A stretch of DNA of 64,000 nucleotides from JANNSX01 sp963741525 (GCA_963741525.1 CAVUIW010000009.1:62001-126000), one strand, 5' to 3'. Shown: positions 36,600 through 45,516, counted from the first letter of the stretch. Notes: generated from the letters alone by a model not told the origin. Program-made: numbers and translations.

Positions 36600-37361
36600 T
36601 TGCAAACGACGGACGCGATCCTCTCGCTCGGGCCGGCAGCCCTCGTCTATCTCGCGGCGGTGGTCGCCATTGCGTCCTTCGCCCGCGGCTATTCTGGATT
36701 CGGCGCGGCAGCGCTCGTGATCACCGGCGGCTCGCTCGTGGTGGCGCCGCAGACCCTCGTGCCACTGATCATTCTGATCGATACGCTGGTTGGAACCCTG
36801 CAGCTCCGAGGCGTCGTCGCAGCTATCGACTGGCGGCGGCTATGGATGCTGCTCCTCGGCTCGGTGGTGGGCACGCCCATCGGCGTGCAGGCCTTGGGTC
36901 TTGTCGCGCCCGACACGGCACGATTGCTGGTGGCACTCTATGTGATCGCCATATCGGTCGCGCTGCTCCGCGGTTGGCGGCTCGCGCGACCGATCGGCCA
37001 TGCTGGCATGCTGGTGCTCGGCTTTCTATGCGGTCTCATCACCGGCCTCATCGGCATGGGCGGCTTGATCGTCGCGGCCTTCCTGACGGCGGACGACACC
37101 AAACCGGCGGCCATGCGCGCGACGCTCATTGCCTATTTTGTGCCACTCGGCCTGTTTGCGATCGCACTGTTTCTGGGCCGGGGTCTCTATACCGGAGATG
37201 GCGTCAGGGTTGTTGCGCTCGCCCTACCGATTTTCGCCGCCGGCGTCTGGCTCGGCGGCCGGCATTTTCTCTCCGCGACGCCCGAGCAGTTCCGCAAATA
37301 CACGCTCGGCCTGCTCATCGTCCTGGGGGTCGCGGCTCTTGTCAGGGCGCTGCTCGGATGA
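36600..37361 (+). CDS. TauE/SafE-family permease
   Basis: 253 residues starting at a TTG with GGGAG eight bases upstream. The two family repeats are ARGYSGFGAAALVITGGSL and CGLITGLIGMGGLIVAAFL, within about 8 membrane helices. It lies 30 bp after the FAD oxidase, so it may export a product of that reaction, for example a sulfonated or carboxylated acid. This is inference from linkage only. Confidence 0.82.
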   Translation: MQTTDAILSLGPAALVYLAAVVAIASFARGYSGFGAAALVITGGSLVVAPQTLVPLIILIDTLVGTLQLRGVVAAIDWRRLWMLLLGSVVGTPIGVQALGLVAPDTARLLVALYVIAISVALLRGWRLARPIGHAGMLVLGFLCGLITGLIGMGGLIVAAFLTADDTKPAAMRATLIAYFVPLGLFAIALFLGRGLYTGDGVRVVALALPIFAAGVWLGGRHFLSATPEQFRKYTLGLLIVLGVAALVRALLG

Positions 37362-37409
37362 GACAGCAACGAGCCGTGTCACAACCACGAGAAACAACCG
37401 GAGTCCCCC

Positions 37410-37989
37410 ATGCCATTTCGACTGCACGATGAGACCACCGCACCCGAAGCCTCGCGAGCGGCCTTGCGCGAGGCCCGGGAAACCTCCGGGTGGCGCATCC
37501 AATGTCGAGCGCGTGATGGCCGAAAGCCCTGAGCTGCTCGAAGGGTTTGGAGTCCTGTACGGCCTCTTCGACAAGGTGTCGCTGACACCCATCGAGCGCA
37601 ATGTCGTCACCCAGACCGCCAATTTCGAGAACACCTGCGAATACTGCGTGCCCTGGCACACCAAGGCCTGCCGCGCCTCCGGTATGATCGAGGCGGATGT
37701 TCAGGCGCTCCGGAACGACACACCGCTCTCGACGCCGCGGCTGGAGTCGCTTCGACGTTTCACCCGGTCGATGATCGCCAATCGCGGTAAGGTCTCCGTC
37801 GGCGAGCGGGAGGCCTTCTTCGCGTCCGGCTACACGGAGCGCAACGCGCTCGAGGTCGTGCTCGGATTGGCGATGAAGACCATGACCAACTACACAAACT
37901 CGATTGCCGGCACTCCGCTCGACAAGACGGTGCAGGCGCTCTCATGGAAGAAGCCGGGCATCGGCCTGGGCAGTCTCGGCGGCGAATGA
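37410..37989 (+). pseudogene. Carboxymuconolactone decarboxylase-like (AhpD-type) protein, one frameshift
   Basis: The N-terminus MPFRLHDETTAPEASRAALREAR begins at an ATG at 37410. One extra G near 37485 shifts the frame; correcting it continues as GGASNVERVMAESPELLEGF. The AhpD-type redox motif is CEYCVPWHTKA (CxxC then His). The family catalyses peroxidase-linked disulfide or decarboxylase chemistry. The whole protein would be about 192 residues. Without repair, translation could begin at the internal ATG near 37516, preserving the CxxC. Confidence 0.78.
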
Positions 37990-38028
37990 TGCCGAGAGGT
38001 CGATCGGCACCGGGCAGGACGTCATACG

Positions 38029-38045
38029 TGTAACTTGGTGTTACA
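38029..38045. promoter_or_regulatory. TGTAAC-N5-GTTACA palindrome (possible operator)
   Basis: A perfect 6-bp inverted repeat with a 5-bp spacer in an AT-richer patch (ATACG...TATATC), 94 bp upstream of a small ORF with a strong ribosome site. Its size and form suit a dimeric repressor site. No cognate regulator is adjacent. Confidence 0.35.
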
Positions 38046-38138
38046 TATATCGAAGCATCTTGCCGTTTGTCCGAAGCCCTCCTGAAGCGCATCCTTGCCT
38101 CCATCGAACGGCCGGAAGGCCAGCCAAAGGAGGCCACC

Positions 38139-38261
38139 ATGTTCGCCATCATAAAGCTGCTCGGCGAGGTATTCACGCTCGCCGTTTTCTTCGCTGCTTC
38201 GCCCGAGCCTCGCCGCCCGGGCGACCATCGGCCGGGTTCCGCCGGCAGTCCCGGCTGGTAG
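38139..38261 (+). CDS. Small 40-residue membrane-like protein
   Basis: ATG at 38139 preceded by AAAGGAGG at ideal spacing. The peptide reads MFAIIKLLGEVFTLAVFFAA followed by a Pro/Gly/Arg-rich tail ending SAGSPGW. One hydrophobic segment could insert in the membrane. Its stop is 12 bp before the alpha/beta hydrolase gene, so the two may be coupled. No family is recognised. Confidence 0.45.
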   Translation: MFAIIKLLGEVFTLAVFFAASPEPRRPGDHRPGSAGSPGW

Positions 38262-38273
38262 GCGGTTTTCGTC

Positions 38274-39092
38274 ATGACCGCCTGGAACCTCCGCCAACGC
38301 TTCGACTTCCGCGGCCAGGCGGTTGCCTACGACACAATGGGAGAGGGCGAGCCACTCGTGCTCGTACACGGCACGCCCTTCTCCTCCCATGTTTGGCGGC
38401 GGATCGCAGCTGAGCTTGCCCGCTCTTACCAAGTCCATCTCTACGATCTGTTGGGCTATGGCCAATCGGAGAAGCGCGCCGGTCAGACGGTTTCGCTCGA
38501 CGTTCAGACCGACCTCTTCGCAGCCCTCGTCGACCACTGGCGGCTCGACGGCCCTAGGGTGATCGCGCACGATTTCGGCGCGACGACCGTACTTCGCGCC
38601 CATCTGCTCCAAGGCCGCGACTATGATCGCCTGCTGCTGTTCGATGCGGTGGCGCTGGCGCCCTGGGGCTCACCCTTCGTCCAGCACGTGCGGCACCACG
38701 AGGCGGCCTTCGCAGGCGTCCCCGAATATCCGCAGCGCGCGATGCTGAAGGCCTACATTGGCGGCGCCATTCATCGCACGATGACCGACGCCGAGCTCGA
38801 GCCCTATCTCGCACCCTGGCTCGGGCCCGAGGGGCAACCCGCCTTCTATCGCCAGATCGCCCAGATGGATCAGCGCTTCACCGATGAGGTCGAGCCGCTT
38901 TATGGGAAGGTGCGATGCCCGGTATCGCTACTGTGGGGCGCCGAGGACGCTTGGCTGCCGGTCGCGCAGGGGCGCAAACTTGCATCGCTCATACCCGGCT
39001 GCGCTTTCCGCGAGGTGCCAGACGCGGGCCATCTCATGCAGGAGGACACCCCAGAGGTGATCGTCGCCGAGGCATTGGCATTCTTTCGATAG
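38274..39092 (+). CDS. Alpha/beta hydrolase with Asp nucleophile (dehalogenase/epoxide-hydrolase type)
   Basis: 272 residues. The oxyanion-hole motif HGTP is near residue 38. The nucleophile elbow reads VIAHDFGATT, with Asp where lipases have Ser, as in haloalkane/fluoroacetate dehalogenases and epoxide hydrolases. The acid is probably in LLWGAEDAWLP and the catalytic His in PDAGHLMQED. The cap domain is long and His-rich (VRHHEAAF). Substrate unknown. Confidence 0.83.
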   Translation: MTAWNLRQRFDFRGQAVAYDTMGEGEPLVLVHGTPFSSHVWRRIAAELARSYQVHLYDLLGYGQSEKRAGQTVSLDVQTDLFAALVDHWRLDGPRVIAHDFGATTVLRAHLLQGRDYDRLLLFDAVALAPWGSPFVQHVRHHEAAFAGVPEYPQRAMLKAYIGGAIHRTMTDAELEPYLAPWLGPEGQPAFYRQIAQMDQRFTDEVEPLYGKVRCPVSLLWGAEDAWLPVAQGRKLASLIPGCAFREVPDAGHLMQEDTPEVIVAEALAFFR

Positions 39093-39124
39093 CTCCAGGT
39101 TCGCGCCTGCTTGACCCGCTTGGC

Positions 39125-39192
39125 GTCAGACCCTGCGGGTCTGACCCCGGTCCGAGGTCTGCGTTTAGGGTCAGACCCGCAGGGTCTGACCC
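39125..39192. repeat. GTCAGACCCTGCGGGTCTGAC repeat pair
   Basis: A palindrome of GTCAGACCC-TGC-GGGTCTGAC at 39125-39145 is followed 23 bp later by its near-identical inverted copy at about 39169-39192. Together they can form one long hairpin. The same sequence recurs at 45250-45315 and as a single unit at 47344-47362. Confidence 0.85.
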
Positions 39193-39279
39193 AAACTGAA
39201 GGCTCACGGTCCGCCGCGGCATAGCCGCCCTGTGCGGCAGGGCTTTGTAGTTCCCGGTGAGCGCGGTAGAGCCGGTCCA

Positions 39280-40569
39280 ATGACCGGGGCCCAGCCGACC
39301 ATGAGCCAAGCCGATGCCCGATCGGGGTCGCCCGACCATAACATGACGGGCATCTTCTTGCTGCTCGTCGGCGTGCTGGCCTTCACCATCCAGGACGTGA
39401 TCGTCAAGTTCGTGAGCGGCGGGTACTCGATCCACCAGATCGTGCTGCTCCGCTGCCTTGGCGCGCTGCCGCTGATCCTGGCGGTGTTGGTCTATGAAGA
39501 TGGTGTCAAAGCCTTCCTCCGAGCCCCGCACGCCCTTATCTCCATCCGCAGCATCATCCAGTACATCTCCTACACGCTGTGGTTCCTGGCGATCGCCACG
39601 ATCTCGATCGCGGACGCGCTGGCCATCGGCTTCATCTCGCCCCTCATCATCACGGCGCTTGCCGGTCTCGTGCTCCGCGAGCATGTGGGGCTCGACCGCT
39701 GGCTTGCGATTCTGGCGGGTTTCGCCGGTACGATTTTGATGCTCCGCCCGGGCTTCGGCGTGTTCGAGCCCGCGGCGCTGCTCGTGTTCCTCTCCGCGAC
39801 CTGCTACGCCGCCGGCGCCATCCTGACGCGGCGGATTGGCGTCGTCGCGTCCAGCGCCACCATGGGGCTCAACTCACTGATGCTTGGAATCCTGATGAGC
39901 GGGCTCGCGGGTCTCGTCTCGAGTGGCGGGTACGAGGTCGGTGCGCATCCGAGCCTGCAGCTCATGTTCCGCGCCTGGCAGTGGCCCACTCTCCCCGACT
40001 TGCTCTTGATGCTCTCGGCAGGCGTTGCAGCCGGCATCGGCATGATCACCGTGGCGCAGGCCTATCGGATCAGCCAGCCGGCCGTCATCGCGCCGTTCGA
40101 ATACTCCGGCATGTTCTGGGCGCTGATCGCGGGCTATGCGTTCTGGAGCCAGTCCCCCGACATGATCTCGATCGCCGGCATCACCATCGTCATCGGCGCC
40201 GGGCTCTACATCGCGAGCCTCGAGGGGAGACGCCGGACTGCCGGCCACGGACTCCAAGGCTTTCCCTCGCCCCGCATCGCCAGCGCAACGGCGCCTGCCA
40301 TCAGCAGGCTCGCCAACAGGAACGGCGCGCCCGGAATATGCAGCCCGCCCGTGCCGCTGATCGCCCAGGAAAAGAACAAGGGGAACAATCCCGGTCCGAT
40401 GAGGTTGGCGACGCCGGTCAGCGACGAGGTCGCGCCCTGGAGCTTGCCTTGCTCGGTCGCGCCAACCTGGCGCGTCATCAGTGCCTGCAAAGCTGGGTTC
40501 GAAATACCCCAGAAGGCCATGATGGGAACCCCCAACAACGCCCAGGCGCCGGTTGGTGCCAGCCCGTAG
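39280..40569 (+). CDS. EamA/DMT-family transporter with abnormal C-terminal extension
   Basis: The ten-helix EamA core runs from LVGVLAFTIQDVIVKFVSG to IAGITIVIGAGLYIASLEGR, about residue 320. Beyond about 40240 the open frame continues for another about 110 non-homologous residues, antisense to the C-terminal part of the MFS gene, before a stop at 40569. The natural stop has probably been lost, or a frameshift hidden, near 40230. The start is taken as the ATG at 39280; ATGs at 39301 and 39343 are alternatives. Confidence 0.8.
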   Translation: MTGAQPTMSQADARSGSPDHNMTGIFLLLVGVLAFTIQDVIVKFVSGGYSIHQIVLLRCLGALPLILAVLVYEDGVKAFLRAPHALISIRSIIQYISYTLWFLAIATISIADALAIGFISPLIITALAGLVLREHVGLDRWLAILAGFAGTILMLRPGFGVFEPAALLVFLSATCYAAGAILTRRIGVVASSATMGLNSLMLGILMSGLAGLVSSGGYEVGAHPSLQLMFRAWQWPTLPDLLLMLSAGVAAGIGMITVAQAYRISQPAVIAPFEYSGMFWALIAGYAFWSQSPDMISIAGITIVIGAGLYIASLEGRRRTAGHGLQGFPSPRIASATAPAISRLANRNGAPGICSPPVPLIAQEKNKGNNPGPMRLATPVSDEVAPWSLPCSVAPTWRVISACKAGFEIPQKAMMGTPNNAQAPVGASP

Positions 40570-41479
40570 ATGGCAAAGCCCACGAGCCCGCAGACCGTGC
40601 CCAGGATCAGCGCCCTGGTCTCGCCGAGCGCCTTCACAATAGGTCCGATGAGCCCGCCCTGCACGATCATCGAGCCGACGCCGACGGCGGCGAGCGTCAG
40701 GCCGACCTCTTTCGTCGCCCCAACCGAATCGATAGGCGGCATAAAGCACGAAGGTCGAGGGCAGCACGACGTGCGCGAGATCGCCGAGGAACTTGATGGT
40801 CGCATAGCGCATCAGGCCCGCGCCGCGCAGGAGCCCCATGGCGCCGATGGGATTGGCGGCCTTGAGCTTGAAGGGGCTGCGTTTCTCAGGCGGCAGAGAC
40901 TCCGGCAGTACGAACAGACCGTAGAGAAAATTCGCAAGGCTCAAGCCTGCCGCGACCCAGAAGGGAAGCCGGGGATCCTGATCGCCAAGCAGCCCGCCGA
41001 GTGCCGGCCCGAGCACGAAGCCGACGCCAAAGGCCGCGCCGATCATGCCGAAGGCCTTGGCGCGTTTGTCGGGCTCCGTTACATCGGCGATGTAGGCGAA
41101 GGCGCACGAAAAGCTTGCCGCGGTGATGCCTGAAAGGAGCCGGCCGATGAAGAGCCAGATAAGATTGGGGGCGAGTGCCATCAGCACATAGTCGAGCCCC
41201 ATGCCGAGATTGGAGAGGAGGATCACGGGGCGGCGGCCATAGCGGTCGGAGAGCGAGCCCAGGACCGGCGCGAACAGGAACTGCATCAGCGCCCACGCGA
41301 AGCCGAACAGCGCATAGACTTCCGCGCCCTTCGCGGCGTCGCCGCCCATGAATTGCACGACCAGCGGTGGCAGCACCGGAATGATGAGCCCGAGCGCCAT
41401 CATGTCGAGCAGCACGGTGATCCAGACGAAGATCAGCGCGGCCGTGCGTGGAGGCGGAGCGGGCGGTATCGGCGGGCAT
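40206..41479 (-). pseudogene. MFS transporter (TCR/Tet family), two frameshifts
   Basis: This is a 12-helix drug-efflux-type MFS protein. The likely start is MPADTARSAS at 41479; a shift near 41440 leads into ALIFVWITVLLDMMALGLII. Motif A is GSLSDRYGRRPVILLS, and GMIGAAFGVGFVLGPALGG is the antiporter motif C region. A second shift near 40727 interrupts YRFGW-GATKEVGLTLAAVG, after which LTRQVGATEQGKLQGAT-type loop sequence follows. It ends at 40206 after an unusual tail. Without repair, only the middle part (GTG 41415 onward) is open. Confidence 0.78.
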
Positions 41480-41642
41480 GCGGGGCTCTGGTTTTGCGCG
41501 GTCGCTCCTCCTACGCTAGCCAGGGTCGATTGGCGAGAGTGCGGCCGTACAGGTTTCTGAGCTCGATTCGTTCTGGTGACACCGGGGCCGCAAGCCTATG
41601 ACTTCCGGCGCAGGCGGTAACATTTATGACAGGAGGCAACAG

Positions 41643-41999
41643 GTGCGGCTCTTCGATTACGAAGCTCGCCACGACGCGATGATCCCGCGGCACCACTTCG
41701 TCGGACGCCTGACGAAGAGCGCGCTAACGGCACTGCTCATCGTCGCGGCCTCGCTCGGCATCGGCGTGCTCGGCTACCGGCAGCTCGGCGGCATGCCGTG
41801 GATGGACGCCCTTCTCAATGCATCGATGATCCTGTCGGGCATGGGCCCGGTTAGCGAGCTCACCAATGACGGCGCCAAGCTCTTCGCGAGCTGCTATGCG
41901 CTCTTCTCGGGTATCGTCATCGTGTTTTCGACGACAGTCGTGCTGGCGCCGGTCGTCCATCGGTTCCTGCACCAGTTCCACGTCGACGATTCGGAATAG
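41643..41999 (+). CDS. Small membrane protein resembling a two-helix ion-channel module
   Basis: 118 residues from a GTG at 41643, preceded by AGGAGG at ideal spacing; ATG codons further upstream lack a site. It has two membrane helices (LTALLIVAASLGIGVLGYR and LFASCYALFSGIVIVFSTTV). Between them lies MDALLNASMILSGMGPVSE, which resembles the pore-loop region of small K+-channel-like proteins (GMGP in place of GYG). The family is widespread but its role unproven. Confidence 0.7.
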   Translation: MRLFDYEARHDAMIPRHHFVGRLTKSALTALLIVAASLGIGVLGYRQLGGMPWMDALLNASMILSGMGPVSELTNDGAKLFASCYALFSGIVIVFSTTVVLAPVVHRFLHQFHVDDSE

Positions 42000-42090
42000 A
42001 GCGGCATCGAGTGCAGACAACGGCCTCGTATTGCAGCGGCTTTTGCGAGGAAGGTTTCGCGCGTGGGGCGTTCGTGACAAGCTCGGCCCC

Positions 42091-42993
42091 ATGATCGACA
42101 AGCTCGAGATGCTGCTGGCGCTGGCCAAGGAACGCCATTTCGGCAAGGCGGCCGAAGCCGCCGGCGTCTCGCAGCCGACGCTCTCCTCGGCGCTCAAAAG
42201 CCTCGAGGAGAGCCTCGGCGTCGTGCTGGTCGAGCGCGGCTCGCGGTTTCGCGGCTTCACGCCGGAAGGCGAAAAGGTGCTCGAATGGGCGCGCCGGCTG
42301 GTATCCGATTCGCGCGCCATGCGGGAGGAGGTCGACGCACTCAAACGCGGCGTCACCGGGCACCTGAAGATCGGCGCCGTGCCGACCGCGCTCCCCTTCG
42401 TCGCCGATCTGACCGTGCCCTTTCACACCCGCTATCCCGAGACACGGCTCACCGTCACCTCGATGACTTCGATGGCGATCCTATCGGGCATGGAAAACCT
42501 CGAGCTCGACCTCGGCCTCTCATACATCGACAACGAGCCGGTCGGCCGCTTCGAGACGCTACCGCTCTATATCGAGCGCTATGCGCTGCTGGTGGCCCCG
42601 GGAAACCCGCTCGCCCGCCGGCGCTCGGTCAGCTGGGCGGAAGCGACGAAACTGCCGCTCTGCCTGCTCACCCCCGACATGCAGAACCGCCGCCTCATCG
42701 ACCGGCATCTGAGCGAAGCCGGCGGCGCCCCGCCGCCGACACTCGAAAGCAATTCCATGCTGACGCTTTACACGCATGTCCGGAGCGGTCCGTGGGTCTC
42801 GATCATTCCCTCGCGGTTGGCGGATTCGCTCGAAAGCCCCGGCGCGCTCGCCGCCATTCCGCTCGTCGAGCCGGATGTCACCCATCACATCGGCCTGATC
42901 TTGCCGGGGCGGGAGCCCATGACGCCGCTCATCCGGGCGTTCGTGGCCGAGGCGAAGGCGGTGGGCAAAGCCGCGTCCGGCCGCCGCAAGTAG
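42091..42993 (+). CDS. LysR-family transcriptional regulator
   Basis: 300 residues from the ATG at 42091. The N-terminal winged helix reads MLLALAKERHFGKAAEAAGVSQPTLSSALKSLEE, and the effector domain follows (LKIGAVPTALPFV, LDLGLSYIDNEPV). It lies just upstream of, and in the same direction as, the DapA-family and proline-racemase-family genes, which it probably controls. Confidence 0.88.
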   Translation: MIDKLEMLLALAKERHFGKAAEAAGVSQPTLSSALKSLEESLGVVLVERGSRFRGFTPEGEKVLEWARRLVSDSRAMREEVDALKRGVTGHLKIGAVPTALPFVADLTVPFHTRYPETRLTVTSMTSMAILSGMENLELDLGLSYIDNEPVGRFETLPLYIERYALLVAPGNPLARRRSVSWAEATKLPLCLLTPDMQNRRLIDRHLSEAGGAPPPTLESNSMLTLYTHVRSGPWVSIIPSRLADSLESPGALAAIPLVEPDVTHHIGLILPGREPMTPLIRAFVAEAKAVGKAASGRRK

Positions 42994-43129
42994 AGGGCAT
43001 TGCCTTGCCCGTCCCCATGAAATCGATTACACCTGCATTCCGATCCTGACAGCCCGCCCGGCGCACTCTATGCTCAGGCCATTCCGCCAATCCGCATATC
43101 CGCGTTCCTCAAACACCAAGGAGCCCTCA

Positions 43130-44044
43130 ATGAAAATCCCAGCCTTCAAAGGCGTCATCAGCGTCACCTGCACCCCCTTCGACAAGCAGGGCAGGGTCGA
43201 CGAGAAGGCCTGGTCGAAGCATCTCGACTTCCTGATGAAGAACGGCGTGCACGCAATCATGCCGCACGGCACGACCGGCGAGTATTACGCGCAGACCATG
43301 GAGGAGCGGAAGCGCGGCCTCGAATTCTGCATGAGCCACGTGGCTAAGAAACTGCCGATGTATGCCGGCACCAACAGCCAGCGCCCCACCGACATCGTCG
43401 AGCTTTCCAATTACGCGCAGGACCTCGGTTATCAGGCGATCATGCTGGCGGCGCCCTATTACTCGCTGCCCTCCACCAAGGAGCTGGTCGAGCACTTCCG
43501 CTTCATCGCCAAGAACACGGATCTGCCGATCATCCTCTACAATTTCCCGGCTCGCACCGGCGTCGACATGAACAAGGAGTTCCTCGAGGGCGTCGCGGAC
43601 ATCAAGGCGATCTGCGCCATCAAGGAGAGCTCGGGCTCGTTCGCCCGCATGCTCGAGCACATCACCTTCTTCGACGGCCGCTATCAGCGCATCGCCGGCG
43701 CCGACGATCAGGCGGCGGATGCGTTCCTGTGGGGCTCGAAGTGCTGGATCGCGGGCGCCTCCAACTGCCTGCCGGCCGAGCATGTCGCGGTCTACAAGGC
43801 TTGCGTCGAGAAGGGCGACATCGTCCAGGGCAAGAACCTGATGCACGCCATGATGCCGTTGCTCTATCTGCTCGAGAACGGCGGCAAGTATCTCCAGTAC
43901 GTGAAATACGCCTGCGAGCTCGCGGGTTCGCCGGTCGGTTTGCCACGCCAGCCGTTGCAGGGGCTGTCCGCCGAGGAGAAGGCCGGCTTCAAGAAGCTCT
44001 GGGACGCCATGAAGAAGTCGCCCGTGATGAAGATGGCGGCATAA
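43130..44044 (+). CDS. Dihydrodipicolinate synthase/N-acetylneuraminate lyase family protein
   Basis: 304 residues from the ATG at 43130 with AAGGAG upstream. The class I aldolase barrel shows GTTGEYYAQT, the catalytic Tyr in LYNFPARTG and the Schiff-base Lys in AICAIKESSG. It is not the housekeeping DapA by motif details. Next to a proline-racemase-family gene it could be the pyrroline-hydroxycarboxylate deaminase of hydroxyproline breakdown, which belongs to this family; that is inference from context. Confidence 0.85.
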   Translation: MKIPAFKGVISVTCTPFDKQGRVDEKAWSKHLDFLMKNGVHAIMPHGTTGEYYAQTMEERKRGLEFCMSHVAKKLPMYAGTNSQRPTDIVELSNYAQDLGYQAIMLAAPYYSLPSTKELVEHFRFIAKNTDLPIILYNFPARTGVDMNKEFLEGVADIKAICAIKESSGSFARMLEHITFFDGRYQRIAGADDQAADAFLWGSKCWIAGASNCLPAEHVAVYKACVEKGDIVQGKNLMHAMMPLLYLLENGGKYLQYVKYACELAGSPVGLPRQPLQGLSAEEKAGFKKLWDAMKKSPVMKMAA

Positions 44045-44046
44045 AG

Positions 44047-44165
44047 TATGTGAGATTGTGAGTTGTGAGATTGTGAGTTGCGGACTGTGACCCGCAACAT
44101 ACCCCCCTCACAACTCACAACTCACAATTCACAATTCACTACTCACAACTCACGACTCACGGTTT
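44047..44165. repeat. GTGAGTT / AACTCAC tandem arrays in inverted orientation
   Basis: About four units of GTGAGATT/GTGAGTT occur at 44050-44080. They face about seven units of CACAACT/CACAATT at 44106-44160, so the whole tract can fold into one long AT-containing hairpin. It exactly fills the gap between the aldolase stop and the racemase start, leaving no other leader. Confidence 0.9.
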
Positions 44166-44169
44166 TTCA

Positions 44170-45204
44170 ATGCGCTTCTCCCGCATGATCAACGTCGTCG
44201 GCGTGCATGCCGAGGGCGAGCTCAACGAGGTCATCACCGGCGGCGTGCTGGATGTGCCGGGCAAGTCCGTTTTCGAGAAGATGGAGTATCTGCAGACGAA
44301 GGCCGATTGGCTCCGGCAGTTCCTGCTCAACGAGCCGAGGGGCAAAGTCGCGCAGTGCGTGAACCTCGTGGTGCCGGCCTGCGATCCACGGGCCGACGCC
44401 GGCTTCGTCATCATCGAGAGCGACTATTACGTGCCGATGTCGGGCACGAATACGATCTGCACGACGACCGCCTTGCTCGAAACCGGCATGCTTCCCATGA
44501 CAGAGCCGGTGACGAAACTGACGCTCGAGGCACCTGGCGGTCTCGTCTCCGTCGTCGCGACCTGCCGCAACGGCAAATGCGAGAGCGTCTCCTTCGACAA
44601 CGTGCCGGCCTTCGTCTTCTATCTGCAAAAGCCGGTCGAGGTTCCGGGCGTCGGCACCGTGGTGGTCGATGTCGCCTATGGCGGCATGATCTACTGCATG
44701 GTCGATGCGGCGTCTCTCGGCATTCAGCTCGTCAACTCCGAGGCGCGCGACCTTGTTGACCTTGGTGAAAAGATCAAGCGCGCGGCGGCCGTGCAGCTCC
44801 CTTGCGTGCATCCCGAAAACCCCGCCATCCACACGATCAATCAGACGCTGTTCGCCGGTCCACTGCGTACCGAGAACGGCGTCAAGACCGCGAAGAACAC
44901 TGTCATCGTCTCGCCGGGCCGCCACGACCGCAGCCCCTGCGGCACCGGCACCACAGCGCGGCTCGCCATCATGCATGCCAAGGGTCAGATCGGTGTGGCT
45001 GAGGACTTCGTGCACGAGAGCCTGATCGGCACGAAGTTCACCGGCCGGATCACCGGCGAGGGCCGGATGGGCGCGACCAAGACGGTCGACATCAACATCA
45101 CCGGCCGCGGCTGGATCACCGCCTTCCACAACTACGTCCTCGATCCGACCGACCCGTTCCCGTTGGGCTTCCGTGTCGGCGACCAGTGGCCGGAGAGTGC
45201 GTGA
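44170..45204 (+). CDS. Proline racemase-family enzyme with Ser/Cys active pair
   Basis: 344 residues. The first catalytic position is Ser91 (VPMSGTNTIC), where proline racemase has Cys. The second is Cys257 (SPCGTGTTARLA). Proline racemases and 4-hydroxyproline 2-epimerases use Cys/Cys and trans-3-hydroxyproline dehydratases Cys/Thr; Ser/Cys members are a separate group reported with mixed epimerase/dehydratase activity. Linked to the LysR and aldolase genes, a hydroxyproline-related role is likely but unproven. Confidence 0.85.
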   Translation: MRFSRMINVVGVHAEGELNEVITGGVLDVPGKSVFEKMEYLQTKADWLRQFLLNEPRGKVAQCVNLVVPACDPRADAGFVIIESDYYVPMSGTNTICTTTALLETGMLPMTEPVTKLTLEAPGGLVSVVATCRNGKCESVSFDNVPAFVFYLQKPVEVPGVGTVVVDVAYGGMIYCMVDAASLGIQLVNSEARDLVDLGEKIKRAAAVQLPCVHPENPAIHTINQTLFAGPLRTENGVKTAKNTVIVSPGRHDRSPCGTGTTARLAIMHAKGQIGVAEDFVHESLIGTKFTGRITGEGRMGATKTVDINITGRGWITAFHNYVLDPTDPFPLGFRVGDQWPESA

Positions 45205-45249
45205 GACGCTTCGCCGAATCGCGCACGACGTTGTCTGGTGCTTCAGAAC

Positions 45250-45315
45250 TGCGGGTCTGACCCCATTCTCATATTGCCTGTTGGTCCGGGGTCAGACCCG
45301 CAGGGTCTGACCCCC
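45250..45315. repeat. GGGTCTGACCCC inverted repeat
   Basis: TGCGGGTCTGACCCC at about 45250 and GGGGTCAGACCCGCAGGG ending at about 45313 form a hairpin with a 27-base loop. It is the same family as 39125-39192. The rest of the 310-bp gap before the AEC gene shows nothing recognisable. Confidence 0.85.
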
Positions 45316-45516
45316 AGCAAGCGCTCGCCTCTAGGCCGAACTCATCCAACAGCTACAAGATGCGGCCGTCTTGAGATATCTGGCAGCCCAAGGGCAAGCG
45401 AAGGCGAGGCAAGAACCGAAAAGGGCTTAGCAAGACTGCGGCTATTGCGGGACTTCGCGCCGCCCGGTATGAGCCGTGGGGAATGAGTCCTTTCGATCCG
45501 GAACCCGCCATCGCCC

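Noticed and set aside
44047..44165. Possible CRISPR-like array from the short repeats
   Set aside because: Units are 7-8 bp with no spacers and in two orientations; no cas genes in the window.
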